Positions 46,964 through 58,914 of a stretch of DNA of 64,000 nucleotides are shown piece after piece (position 1 is the first letter of the stretch; each line of letters starts with the position of its first letter). The stretch covers positions 567,401-631,400 of the forward strand of contig BCLD01000005.1 of NCBI GenBank assembly GCA_001600875.1, written 5' to 3'. Under the pieces are notes generated by a model that saw nothing but the letters and a program-made list of their open reading frames with translations, was not told the origin of the DNA and made no database searches. This DNA is from Solicoccozyma terricola (Eukaryota; Basidiomycota; Tremellomycetes; Filobasidiales; Piskurozymaceae). Both the position numbers and the translations under genes were made by a program.

Positions 46964-49554
46964 ATGGCGAAGAACAAGACCAAGTCAGCCAAGCTCAAGG
47001 CGCATCGGCTTCAGGAACACTCGGTCCCCAAACTCCAGCTCACCGGGGTGGCTGATGGCGATGTGGTGGCTCCCGCCGCCGCGCACACCGACGATGCGGC
47101 CGACGATGCTGCCACCGACGAGGCTTTGATCGGACCAGAGGAACTGGAGACTGCCATCCTTGTCCTGGAGACACTGGTAGATGACCCGGACTGCCTGGTA
47201 AAACAGCGGTACAAGCAGTTGAAGCGCGTAGGATGGGATTTTAGCAAGGTTCTCGCTGAGCAAGGATCGGGTTCTGGTGAGTTGCACAGAAGCTGTTCGC
47301 TGTTTGCCGTTCGCCTAACTCTATCTCCCACTCAGGATCATCCATCCACTCCAAAATCTCGCATCTCCTCTCATTATCCCTCTATCGACAAGCACTCGTT
47401 CTCCTGTTCGACCTATACATCAACAAGACTCCGACGAAACTTGGATCCTTACAACGTTGGGTAAGAGATTGCGACGCAATCAGTCGGCCTGGGAAGGTGA
47501 TGACAGATGAGGAGAACGAAGAGAGGAATATGGTGCTCAGGTGTTTGGACATGGTATTGAGGGTTTGTGGTGATAAGCAGCTTCGGGGCGATACGAAGGG
47601 GAAGGGGAAGGAGATGCTGGAAGACTTGGCGGACGACGATGAGGATATGCATTCCAATGTCATCAAAAGACTCAAAGTATGGAATGTGGGGAATGAGACT
47701 GCGACTGCTGGAAGAATGCAAGATGAACTACCGATGTGGTCGTTGATTCAACAAGGGTCTAAGGGTGAGTTTGAGAGCGGAGCGGAGCGGGAGATTGATT
47801 TTTCGCGAGTGAAGATCGCTACCTTCAGCGAGCAGCGAGCAGCGAGCGCCGCGAGCAGGAGATAATTTCGAGCGTAGCGGAAACAGCTGTCTTCCGCGAC
47901 CTTGGTAAGCTATCTATTCCTGACCTCGCGAGGGATTATCAGAAGAAATGGAGCGATCATGGAGCGATCGTTGCAAGTGAATGGGATCATAGGAAGTGAC
48001 ATCGCTCAAAAGGTGGAGGATGACGGCCATCGTTCTTGTGCCCTGTAAGATGAGCGATCGGTTTTGGGGGTCGGCTGAGATTATCGCTAGTGTGACCTTG
48101 AACGATCGCGCTCTACGCTCGCCGAAGATTCTTCGCGCAGCAATGATCCCTTTCCTTCAGGAAGCGCAGCGAGCATTCTTATCGCTGAACGTGCCCAGAT
48201 TCGCCTGCGGTATATCTCTGAGCGTAGCAAACACTCTTCGCCGAGCGAAATGAGTAGCGAAGGATCTTCCGTCATTCAAGAAATGAGTAGCGATGAATCT
48301 TCCGTGAAGCAACGCTCAGACTGTTGTCTTCAACGAGTTCAGCGAGTTGTGTACTCCTGAGCGTACATGAGTCTCCGCTACACTCAGCAAGCATCACTCG
48401 TTATGAACTTTATCGAGGGATTGTCGTCTTCCGCCAGTGCAGCGACGTCATTCGGAGAAACTAACGACATTATCCACCCACTCATTGTCAGATGAACCTA
48501 TCGGCACGACTGCATCCTTCTACCCGATTCAAGTCACACCTGGGGCCCTCCGCCGGCCGCCGAACATATACTCATCCACCGTCCACGCATCTACCATTCC
48601 ATCCCCCATCCCCTTGCCAAACTCCTCTCACGAACCCTTTTCAATCCAACACCCCCTCATTCCTACGTGTTCCCTCATCCTCAACGTCCTGCCTCCCCTG
48701 ACATGCCAAACCATCATCGAGACTGCGAACACGCTCGGATGGGAACCTGATCAAGCGGCTGGTGGTTCTGCAGTGGATAAGACGAGTGTCTTGGCCCACA
48801 ATGTCGTTTGGTTAGCGGATACCGACTTTGTCACGCAGTTGTTTGAGAGGATTAAGCCGTTCGTGGAGCAGAGAGTGGGAGGAGGGAATGTTAGAGGAAT
48901 CAATAGGCGGTTCAGGGTTTATCGGTATGGTCCCAAGCAAGTCTATCGTGTGAGTTGGCCTCGGGTCTGCTTTTTTGAGAGAAAGGTGGCAACGCTGACA
49001 ACTCCCTTCACGTAGCCACACATCGATGGCGCGTGGCCTGCGGCAGGTATCGATTCAACTACTGGAGAATACCTTCACGAGTGAGTTTTGGTGTCCTTCC
49101 ACTCCCCGGGGGGGGGGGGGGGGGGTTGGGAGGAATTCTGATTTTTATTCACCCTGACCCTTCTAGTTCATCTCCATCACATGACCCACTGTGGTCACGA
49201 TACACTTTGTTGATATACCTCAACTCTGACATCAATGCATCATCGTCAGAATGCAAGGCACCCGGTGCAACGACGTTTTTCCTTCCCTCGCCTTCCTCCA
49301 TCGGCAACCTTTTGGCATGTCCTATCGCGCCAGTACAAGGTGCGGTCCTCGTATTCCCGCATGGCGATGCCAGTGGATCGCTACTGCATGAAGGCAGTCC
49401 GGTAGGCGATGGTGGCTGGAAAGTGGTGATCAGAACAGATTTGTTGTACGAGGCTGAGGGATTCGGCGCATTCGCTCCGGGAAAAAAGAGGAAATCCGCC
49501 ATCGCCATCGAGGAGGATATTAGTGGTGTCAATAAGATGGCAAAGGTTGTATAA
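46964..49554 (+). CDS. 2OG-Fe(II) oxygenase (P4H-like) with helical N-terminal region
   Basis: The C-terminal part (48490-49554) is a clear 2-oxoglutarate oxygenase: CSLILNVLPPLTCQTIIETANTLGWEPD, KTSVLAHNVVWLAD, GINRRFRVYRYGPKQVYRPHIDGAWP (HxD), RYTLLIYLNSD, GAVLVFPHGD, LLHEGSP (distal His) and KVVIRTDLLYE (2OG-binding Arg). The N-terminal part (46964 onward, one intron after SGS at about 47275-47335) encodes MAKNKTKSAKLKAHR, an Ala/Asp linker, and helices ETAILVLETLVDDPD...ALVLLFDLYINKTPTKLG, ending MWSLIQQGSK. I join them by a GTGAGT donor at about 47766 and a TGTCAG acceptor at about 48490, giving an unusual ~720-bp intron. The halves could instead be two genes, or one gene broken by an insertion. 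A later intron holds 18 G. Confidence 0.65.
47766..48491 (+). repeat. Repeat-laden intervening segment in the 2OG oxygenase gene
   Basis: About 720 bp crowded with GAGCGA/GAGCGTAGC words, a run of GAGCAGC units (about 47830-47850), GGAGCGATC twice (about 47949-47968), and a 25-bp imperfect direct repeat (48248-48272 and 48281-48305, two mismatches, AAATGAGTAGCGA core). The first 33 codons stay open in frame with the upstream exon. It is much longer than any other intron in the window. Confidence 0.6.
49108..49125 (+). repeat. Poly-G tract in intron
   Basis: Eighteen consecutive G lie inside the intron that joins GEYLHD to SSPSHD in the 2OG oxygenase gene. Confidence 0.9.
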
Positions 49555-49619
49555 GTTAGGTTCAAATCTCGGGGACTCGATGTCTCAGCATCAGTCAGCT
49601 TCAGCATGCGCGTGAAATG

Positions 49620-50245
49620 TCAATATACGGACAACATGCACTGATCCAGTGTGATCCACATGGTGTCGTTGCCGTTCTTGCTCTGTCTGACACGCGCGAG
49701 TCGGCGGAGCAGTGTTAGCTTTTGACCATGTGGAGACTTCAACTCGGTCTCCCCCCACATGTGGCCACTTCCCATATTATCCATAGGATCATCATCCTCC
49801 GATTCATCCTCCCTGTCACTCTCACTGGTCATCGTCTGATTTAGTTCGGCCTCCTTTTTTCGATTGACCAAAGCGAGTTCGGTTGCGTTCGCGGTCGTGT
49901 ACTGCTCTAGTCGAAGAGACGGGCGTTGTTCTCAATTGGGTTGTCTTCCAGGCGTGTTGCTCAAGTAGTGATTTGATGGGCGGTAGAACTTGCGGCAAGT
50001 TGCTTTTTCTTTTCTGAGAATAGATGTCTTATTTCCATTTCTAGGGGGAAGTCGTTACGGCTTGCCCATCTTTCTGACCAGACTGGGACCGATGTCCGTT
50101 GCAGGAAGGAGGTTGACACTCGGAAATGGTGATCGTGAGTCGTAGCGGGGGCGGTTCTGACGATTGTCGGAAAGTCTTCCTGTTGATCGACATCGTAGTC
50201 GAGATCGAGATCTAGCGGGACATCCTTGTCCACAAAGTCACTCAT
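49620..50245 (-). CDS. Hypothetical small acidic protein, two exons
   Basis: Family not recognised. Exon 1 starts MSDFVDKDVPLDLDLDYDVDQQEDFPTI and runs to about 49973, with STSFLQRTSVPVWSERWASRNDFPLEMEIRHLF as its most ordered part. The last exon resumes after an AG at about 49932 and reads RPSLRLEQYTTANATELALVNRKKEAELNQTM, followed by an acidic stretch (ESDREDESEDDDPMDNMG) and a basic C terminus. The exact splice is unsure. No signal peptide or membrane segment; composition suggests a nuclear or complex-associated protein. It is tail to tail with the 2OG oxygenase (65 bp between stops). Confidence 0.5.
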
Positions 50246-52715
50246 AACGTGCCAACACCATATTGCTCAACGGATTGATGTCCCGGCGGTCTCGCTACAT
50301 GTCCTGCTTTCAATTCTCGATACAGCTATCCACCATATTTGATTCACTCTTTCCTGACATCTGAGGTCAGGTTCCAATTCTGAGCTCTCTGATTTCGGGC
50401 CACTGGGTGATCGTCTTGGTCTTTTTTGACTTATTCACATCTGACATCTGACGCTCTCCTGATTTCTGGGCGGAGGTTCCCGAGTCTGAGGCTGAACTCT
50501 CTCATTCCTAAGACGGCGGATGGCCCTAGCTTCATCAATGTTTGATAGAGCTATTTATTTCCGGATTTTGCCTATCATCTGAATCTGCTCTCTCAGACAC
50601 TTGAGCATTTATTGATGATTCTGAACCACAAGGTTGTGCTATTCAGAGTCCCGGCTCTGAGCCCTTATCCAGTATTTTAACGAACCTCCTCTGTAGCTTC
50701 ACAACAGAACTCCCCTGTCCCATTGTCCTAATACAACCCTGCTACGATTGGGCCTCTGATTCTGCAACAATGAGCTTCCACCCCCTTGGTCCTATTGTGG
50801 TTGTCCCTGGTCACCGCTTTCTGTAACAAAAAGGCCAGTCCTACGACAGAAGTCCAAATAATCAGGCTTTACAGGAGCGACTGACGTCACATCGTTCCAG
50901 TGATTATCTATTGTTTAACATGCACTGTGACAGCTTTTAGGGATATTGAATATCCATACGGACCCGTCGAGTCGCAGTCTCTACAATCGCTAAGTGATAA
51001 AAGAAGCGAAAAGGCGACGTTGTGGGTTTTGTCGCTGATATGAATTAGGAGCCGCAATGTTAAGGGCATGCTCACATAAACCACTCAGAATCATTGAAAA
51101 TGAAATGAAAGGGCGATTTTTCATCTGCAAACATTATGCATGGAATCCTGTTGAATTGCGTCCCTAGGCTGGCTTGCTTGAGTGCTAACGAGGCTGCAGC
51201 TCAAGTGACAACCTGTCTAATTCCTTTTATAGGTTCGGTCGATAACCTGAAAGGGGCGATGCAAAGACGGCGATATGTGTCTTCTGGTATTCCCCTTTGC
51301 CACCCCTCGCCGACAACTTTTACAACCAAACTTTGACAGCGGAAATTCGTAACCCCAACAATCTGTTATACTGCCGCTTTACTGCCAAACTCTCAGGCTC
51401 ATGTCCCCACCGCAAAGGGAGGAGAGGTATTTTGTGCAGGATAATCAGGCTGTCGTGTGTGTTAGAGCCACAGCTGGTATCAAATCTTGTGAGTCATATC
51501 GATGCAGTGGCTAGAGTATTGCGTTCTGCCTTGGTGCTTATACAAGGCCGTATTTATTTACCGGTCCGCCATAGTGCATCAAGTGTGAGATCACCTGTGA
51601 GCGTTTCGTTGCAAGATGATACACTATTTTTCATTGAATATACTCTGCCAGTGCTTTGTCTTTTCATTCGTTCGATCAAAGTCGAAAACTTTCTGTTCCT
51701 CAGCCCTTTGCCTCTAGCATGTGTCCATGTTTAAGTTAACCCTCTGAACCGTAGGAGGCAACGATGAACGATAACATAATGAACACCTAATGCATGAGGA
51801 TGTCCCAAATGGACTGATCTATACTGCTTATACCGTTTCGGCAAACAAGAAAGCCAGTATAGCCAAGCTTACAGAAGACTCCCAAGCCGTAACAAAATAT
51901 CTTTTAACCACTTCAGCTTTCAAAGGCCTTGGATTTCTCCCGGAGAGGATACCATACCCCCGAGATGTATATTAGGTGTGAATGCAAGCGCTCGGGGAAT
52001 AGGAAGTGCAGGATAAGTGTCTTGAGATTTGCAACATTCATTTTCTTTTCCTTTCTTTTTCCTAATTCATTGTCTGTCTGTGCAGGTACTTGGTCCTGGG
52101 TTGCGCTATCACGCCTGTGTGCAGGAAGGGCAGGTGCGTTGCTTTCTTCTATTGGTGACAGATGCACAAGTTGCGGCTGTCAAGAAAGAAGGTGAGTTGA
52201 TGTGTCTGAGTGGTGAGTTATTGTTGTTTTCGTGCTCTGATTGCATTTCAGAGCACGAGGAGGGGAAGAAGTTCTTGGAACGACTCTGCACCTATAAGGG
52301 GTCTTTGAAGCAGGCTGGTACACCTGTGGGGCTTGTCTTCTGATCCATTTTGTTGAATTCTTTTGACTTTTCTGTTGGACTTTCTTTTTCTAGTTCTTTT
52401 TCTTTTTCTTGCAGTTGTTTAGCTGGTTCTTTTTGGCTTTCTTTTTCTTGTTCTGTAGTTTGTGGTGATTTGCTTTTCTGTGATGATATCTAATTTCAGT
52501 GTCGCAATGGCAACTCATCTTCATCTTCATCAGGCAGATTAGTAGGAGTTGGTGGTTTTGTGGGATGGGTGCGGTGTTATTCTCTGATAATATCGCCGTT
52601 CTGGCTATCAAGGAGAGACAGTAGTGGTTCCCAGGGGTCTTGGTCTTGTCCATAGAGGGGTTATGGGTTATTCCTGTGTATGAGGTAGTAGTGTTGGCGT
52701 AGCGGAGGCATACAT

Positions 52716-53391
52716 TTATCCAGTTTGCTGTTTAAGATCGTGTTGATGATGAATTCTTGTTGGCTTTGCACTTCCAAGTGGGGGAGGAGGTACAATCCTG
52801 TTAGGGATTGTGTTGGTGATTTGACGTTCAAGGAGTTCTACGTGGAAGACATCTTGAGTCTGTGGAAGGTCCATGCGGTAGGCATGAGATGACACCTTTT
52901 CAATGTCTTTGAAGGAGCCAAGGAACCTGTCATTCATTTTCTTGCTGTCCTTCAAACTCTTGATATTTTCCGCCTTATGCCCGACCATATCGCCAATGTT
53001 GTATGAGGGAGCAGGAAAATGTTTCCTATTGAATCATATCTGAGAGCGGTCCTGTGATATCTTAATCCAATCATTGAGGTTGTCGTGGACTTGTGAAAGA
53101 TCAACAGTGCAGTGTTTTGCCTTTGGAAGAGCATTGTCAATCATGGTGAGCATGGACGTGAAATTTGAGCAAGGGTGGTATCCTTTGTTTGCAAAGAAGG
53201 GAGGTATACCAGTGCAGAAGAGTTTGCAAGATAGCTAGCAAGTCCCATTCTTCAATTACCAACTGACCATCCTTGTGTGCCAATACACCTAAGCGCCTGG
53301 CAACCTCCGCCAAGGCTTGGTCGTAACAAGGGAACCAGGTAGTTTCTTCTGCTTTATATATGTGTTCAGGGAAATGTGTCGAGTTATCCAA
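52716..53391 (-). mobile_element. Decayed Ty3/gypsy retrotransposon, integrase C-terminal fragment
   Basis: Minus-strand frames, joined across shifts, give EEWDLLAILQTL (DW-DLL-AEFAYN region), KQRIPPLLKFHV (GYHP region), LSQVHDNLNDWIKISQDRS, FPAPSYNIGDMV, then SKKMNDRFLGSFKDIEKVSSHAYRMDLPQTQDVFHVELLE. This is the standard end of gypsy integrases (KLD-FLGPFKI-KV-S-AYRLDLP-VFHVSLLEP). Frameshifts and a missing catalytic core show it is dead. LTRs were not identified. Confidence 0.75.
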
Positions 53392-53460
53392 GTTGTTTGA
53401 GTTGTTCGAGTCTTTCGAGTTGTTCGAGTTGTGTGGGTTGTGCAGCTTGTGTGGGTTGGT
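53380..53460 (+). repeat. Degenerate 9-bp tandem repeat
   Basis: Imperfect copies of GAGTTGTTC / GGGTTGTGC follow each other for about 80 bp. Probably a minisatellite. Confidence 0.7.
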
Positions 53461-54195
53461 TGTACCCGTAACAGTGGCAAAACAGGAAAAAGTTGCTAGA
53501 GAGGGGACGACGGTGTGCGAGGAGAGGAAAGCACCTTATCACAGTGATTCAGCCATGTCGGTCCGATGTAGCCACATCGGCTTGATGCTCATATGGTGTT
53601 CCAAGGTAGCTGCATCAGCCCAGTGTAGTAACATCATTCCAATGTAGGTGGGAAGGGTTGTCGGAGGTTGCCGTCAGGTTCGAGCGAGGAACGAAAGGTT
53701 GCGAGAGTCAAGTCCGTAGGTGGTATCGTTACAATAGTGAATTGTCTCGCTAGTTATACCCCTAGGGATATCCAGTATCCCTGCCACCAAGATAACAGAT
53801 GCGTGCTCGACGAACAAGGCATTTAAATGGAACGTCAGCTGCTCGGTATTCATATCGAATCCCTCATAAAGGTCTCGGCAGAGTCGACGCTGCCCAAATT
53901 CAAAGTAGGCGATATGATACTCCGTTACGACGTGACCCTGGACAATACCCACTCACTCTATGGCGCCAAAGTTGAAGATCAAATGGCAAGGCCCTCTTAT
54001 CATCGTATCATTTCACAAGGGACATCCGCAATTTGACAACAACTGGACAGACCCCTGTTCGCGGAAAATGCTCCCAGCTCACCGGGGATGGCACGCTTGA
54101 CAGCGCCGACAACGCTTTGCCTCCAGTACATACATCCTTTGGCCCCTTGACACACATTACCATTACCTTTTCAGCGCGGCGGGGGGCACACCGGC

Positions 54196-54247
54196 GCATG
54201 GACGCGACGACGCGCACGAACGACGCGTAGTTTCCCGCGCGTCGCGT
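54196..54247. promoter_or_regulatory. Cluster of MCB/E2F-like sites upstream of PC-esterase
   Basis: Within about 50 bp are three GACGCG copies (one of them a full ACGCGT), a TTTCCCGCGC that matches the E2F core TTTCCCGC, and GCGTCGCG. ACGCGT is the MluI cell-cycle box bound by MBF in fungi. The cluster ends 230 bp before the gene start. The role is inferred. Confidence 0.5.
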
Positions 54248-54476
54248 TCCGGTTCCTGGATGGGGTCGAGTTTAGAATTTATTGTGGATTCCTTCCTTTA
54301 TTGTATGTCCGAGATGGTCGAGTGGTATTACGCCATCCCTGGCGCACGAGATTGAGTCGGGTAGCGGACACAAGTCGGGTAGGCAATATCACCTTCCCCC
54401 CTTTGTGAACAGTGACATTTTGAGTACAATTTCCTAGGTCTCCATCCCGACGGTCTGGTCTCCCTCGCCTCCGGTC

Positions 54477-56407
54477 ATGGCCCTCAAATCTCGATCCTAC
54501 ACTACGCTGTCTGTAGCTTTTGTCAGCTGTGTCGCATGCACAGCGGCAGTTCTCATCATCGGCTTCATTTGGGATTTCGAACAGATCTCTCGCATCACGA
54601 CGTATGGATTCGGTGAACAAATCGAGATCTCTGGACAGACACCGTCGGATGATTTCGGCGGTGATGGGTATTGCTCGGCACAAGATATCGTTGACGGGAC
54701 ATGGGAAACGAGAGAGGTCTTGAAGACCCAAGATCAGCTGAAAGCGAAATATCATCTCCAGGTAGGTAGTCGCAAGCGCGTCCGTTGAGAGGGCTATTCC
54801 TTTTCCCCAAGCGGGGGAGCTGACTCGCAGTCCTGGCGAATCGTTCGCGTCACCCTCCAGAACTGGCATCATACAGGCTGCCGCGTCCCGTCTCAGCTCA
54901 ATCAGACGGAATGGAAAACGGACACCGATCGCGCTCTTGCAATAGCATCGCCAACTCTCATACCACGTCAGGAAGGGTGTAAAATCCGCACGACTTCGTG
55001 GAGATCGACCATCAAACGTCTGCTGAGGATGCCGATGGGAATGACGTGAGTGCTTGAAGGTATAACTTCCATTGGAGGGTTTCTCGGTAACTCGAATGGT
55101 GATGTAATGAAAATCTCCATTCACAGCTTGATAGGAGGTGAGCAAGCGAAGGATCCAGGTCTACGAATTGGCTAACATCCAAAAAAAAAAACCCCCACCA
55201 CACACCCCACACAGACTCTTTGACCCTGCAACACATGGATACTATAGACAACCTTCTCCGACCGAACAATGGACCTGTTCTGGCCAACTTCACATCGGGA
55301 ATCAACAGATCGATCTATCTAGATCTTGAACATCCGGACACTCTCGTTCTGATAGCGGAAGCAGGCGTATCCATCGAGAGAGCCAGCCTCCCCCTCGTCA
55401 CATGGTGGCGAACGAACCTACTTGCGAGCGATGAACAACTTCAAGAGATATTCAGGGAAACCGGGCTCTACAAGTACAGAGACGACGCTGTAGTGGACTG
55501 GTATCCATCGCTCCTGGCACGTTGGCAGGGCGTGCCACCAACACGGAGCTACGCCGAAGGCATCGTCGAGGAACCGAACGTGGTTATGGTTGAAGTCGGA
55601 ACGCATTGGATAGGTGCTGAGTTGGGCTACCTCATAAAAGAGGAGGATTTGATAACAGGGTGGTACAGGATGGTCAGTTTTCCTATGAAATTGTGCTCGA
55701 CTTACGTCTTATGGCAACTCTCCTCGCACTTCGCAGGTCGACGAGCAGGAGGCCGCGCTCAGGTCCACGCCAATACCGATGTCGTTATTCTGGCGGACGG
55801 TCTCGCCGCCTCAAATTGATTGTATTGATATATCATCACGCACGTTTTATCGAAGCACCGCAATGCCAAAGACTCAGCTGATCCTAATACGACCTCTTGC
55901 CTTCAGTCGATAACTCCAGGGATACCATCACGGATAGCAACCTTCCTGACAGAAAGATGTACAACTAGTATGTGGCTCTCTTTCTTCTCCAATCCTGTTA
56001 TGAACGAATGGCGGCTGACATCTTTGCTTCGGCATAGCCATTTCTTCCCTCGGATGATTGAGCGACTGCGCTCGAAATTCCTTTTCAACCGATCCCGGAC
56101 GGCTTTCGATTTCATGTACAATCACTTGAGTGGCGTAGAGTCGGCGGACTTCCTCAACCCGCCATTTCGTCTAGTCGATATCTGGAATATGTCAATCAAG
56201 AGGCCGGAGGCGCATCTGAATCCCCCGGACGATTGCTTGCATTTTTGTTACACCGGGATCACTGATTATTGGCAGAAGGTCAGTTTCTCTTTTCTGTTGG
56301 TCTCTCAGCCAATCTCGAACGTTGCCAGCTCATATGGAAACCCGTTGCAGTTGCTTTGGCATATGATTATGGAGGAGTCACGGAACAGAGACTATGAAGA
56401 AGTGTGA
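54477..56407 (+). CDS. PC-esterase (GDSL-like acyltransferase) type II membrane protein
   Basis: A Golgi-type surface-sugar acyltransferase/esterase by family. A single N-terminal membrane segment (about residues 10-33, LSVAFVSCVACTAAVLIIGFIW) anchors a lumenal domain. Splicing gives SWRIVRVTLQNWHHTGCR, then LIGDSLTLQHMDTI with the GDS serine, VVMVEVGTHWIGAEL (the usual G-HW block), and DDCLHFCYTGITDYW, whose D-x-x-H is the catalytic pair of the TBL/Cas1-type PC-esterase family. About five introns. The exons around 55730-56040 are uncertain. The stop is at 56405-56407. In capsule-forming yeasts related proteins modify polysaccharides; that role here is inference. Upstream lies a cluster of cell-cycle-type boxes. 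Confidence 0.72.
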
Positions 56408-58914
56408 AACGGTGGTTTTGGAATCCACACCTTGTCACATGCCCCTTTCTCCCTCGTAGCTTCCCTTACTGGCGACTGTTTTGCATAGTCTCATCATCGC
56501 CGCGCACACATATAAATGATGCTACATAGACTGACATGGAGATTTCAGATCCCTTCCCTTTGCGACCACGAGGTTAGCCTTCTCGAGTTTCGACGGAGCT
56601 TGACTTTGGACTTCTTCGTCAGTATTCGACACGTCAACGATCTCGGCGTCGCCTTTGACCGGGGTTGTGGCTCGTGAAGTGAGCGACATGCATCGGAATG
56701 GGGGATCAGTGAGCGGATGGGGAAATGAGCCATCGCCTGCGCCACTGGCATTGGTCTGTTGACAACTGCAGATATAAAGAGTTCGAGGTCATCGATCCGC
56801 ACCCAGACTCGGCAGGGACGCACAGATATCGCACCATCCAACGCAAGAAGGAAGTCCAGCTGTTCGACGTGTACGAGGGAGATCATCTGGGATTGTGGCA
56901 CGCAGTTACGCACTTGTACCCGCCACCCCCTCCAGCTGCACTGGCTGCCCCTAGCGCCGACACTCCAGCGAGGGTGTAAAGTTAGAGAGGGTGTAAAGTT
57001 ACATTGGAGAGACGGCGATGACTGATCTCAACTCTCAAATGTACAATATCATGTTGTGCGTTGAGCGTTTTATATCGTATGAGCGGAGGGCTCAAGAGGT
57101 GCAGCGCCTGAGCTGAAAGTAAGAATACAGCGCCTTACTCGGTAATATCCCTAGAATATACCGTCTACCGGTTCCCTTCATTGAACAGATGAGGCGGCTT
57201 ATTGTTTGTTGGTGTCCTGCTGCCTACACAAAATAAGGCACATCCAGCTAGAGGTTTGCTCTTTCTAAGGAAGGAGAGCCAAACGATATTTCGTCCGCGC
57301 AGTCCCAGGTAGGTACCTGTGTCACCATGCCTTCTGCATCCGTTTGTCCAGACGTCCCCTCAAACCTGTTACGCTACTTCGAGCCTTATCTCTCCGTCTG
57401 CTTGTAGCTCGCATGTCATAGCTACGTAGGTCATAGCATAACTTCAAAGCTATCGACTTGTAGTGAATCAAGGATATGTGCTCGGTTGAGTTTGCCGAGG
57501 TTTTCGTTTCTCAAAAGATATACGATTCCGCATAGATAAGGGATCAAGTCGGTCAAGTGGCGACGCTGGGAGTATTTTGTACTCTCCCCTCCTCATGCAC
57601 AAGAGACTCCTGAACGAACGAAACAGCTATGCATTGCCGGGTGGCGTGCGCTCGGCCAAGTCGCGCCGACAGGAACAAGGTGCGGTTTGGTTCCGTCTGG
57701 TAAGAAGATGTGGCGCCGATAGGTGGGGGCCCCCAGGGTGACGGAACCAGATTGAATAATATATATCTTCGGCGGCGGAAGCAGATTGATTATTCATCCA
57801 ACGCCGACCGAGTCTCATCTTCTCAGCAGCCCATCGCGCCTGGGGGATGTAAACCCTCTAGTATCAAGCATTATCTCTGTAAATTATGATATTTGGCATA
57901 GAGGATGCCGGCACTTTGTTTCCGTCTTACCAGGTAGGCGGCCAAGTTTTGGATCCTCCGGCCAGTGCTGCCGACCCTCAGCTTTCCACTCAGATGAACC
58001 GGAACCTGCCGAGACTTTCGATGCCGGTAGATTTACTACAACTGTACAAGACCACAGGTCTTGCCTTGCGCTCGTGTTTCCATTTCGACGACTAACATCT
58101 ATATTTCAGGCTCGTGCTCTTGCCAATGTATACCCTGCTTCACACTTGGTACTTAAATCGGCCTTCTCCCAAGACATTCAGGCAGTCATCAGAGCTCTCG
58201 GGAACTTCGTTGCCGGACATCGGTCAACTGCCCAAAATGATCTCAGGTCCCCCGAAATTTGCACTTCAAGTCGCCGAGAAACAATCTGCAGTCCTGGGCT
58301 ACAATTGCGGCTCCCATCGATACATTGTTTGATACCAGCAAAGACAATGCGACAAACTATTACGACAAGGTGAGAGTTGCCCTCGAGTTCAAATGGCAGC
58401 CACATTGAACTGCTGCCCTTCTGAAAGTGTCATTTCTGCCGCAACATACGCTTGTCGAAGACGGAATCCTCGCCAGTGCTTTCTTCGTGACTTCCCATGG
58501 CATGCCCTGAAATTATACACACCTGAGATGCTCCATGGGCTACAATGGGGAGAAGGGGGGATGCGGGGACGGAAGTTGATGTAAATGTGTTATCGTTCGA
58601 TGTCGACTGAGTTGATGAGGGCGAGTCAGGCGACGGCCACTGTCCACGTCGTGCGACAACGCACACACTTGCTTCTTTGCATCTTCATCTATCGACAGTC
58701 TGGGTTGTCTAAACAATAGTCTTCACATCTATTTCTATATATCTTCACTCCACTAACCAATCCAACTAGGCTCAGCCGCCTCCTCTGTTACAATCCTGCC
58801 TATACCGCAGCAAGAAGTGAAGGTGACGTTCTGCTTCATCCTGGCGTTGACTATGAACTGGGTTGAAAGGCTGTAGACATGAGCCGCTAATGCGGTTGCT
58901 CTAGAATCTTGTAG
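56408..58914. other. Gene-poor intergenic region
   Basis: 2.5 kb. Holds a 15-bp tandem duplication GAGGGTGTAAAGTTA (about 56969-57001), a short unassigned frame at 56725-56979 (plus), a 55-codon minus-strand frame at 56522-56689 of plausible composition, and the possible small gene at 57886. None matches a known family. Confidence 0.4.
57886..58150 (+). CDS. Possible small Cys-rich-tailed protein
   Basis: A frame from ATG 57886 (MIFGIEDAGTLFPSYQVGG...) reaches DLLQLYKTT. A GTCTTG donor and TTTCAG acceptor would add GSCSCQCIPCFTLGT and a stop, a 72-residue product with four Cys at its end. The alternative unspliced reading is longer but without features. Weak evidence; could be chance. Confidence 0.25.

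Larger units (their letters stand above)
50246..54195. other. Gene-poor region with transposon remains
   Basis: About 4 kb without a convincing host gene. It contains AT-richer DNA, pyrimidine-rich runs (about 52380-52460), a Ty3/gypsy integrase relic and a 9-bp tandem repeat (both listed). ORFs at 51297-51734 and 53674-53952 resemble no family I know. Confidence 0.5.

Noticed and set aside
54304..54390. tRNA-like start (GTCCGAGATGGTCGAGTGG) resembling a class II tRNA
   Set aside because: No T-loop GTTCGAATC, no matching acceptor stem and no plausible anticodon arm were found.
54279..55145. 288-codon open frame on the minus strand
   Set aside because: It lies opposite the spliced PC-esterase exons, with no domain or splice logic of its own; a shadow frame.
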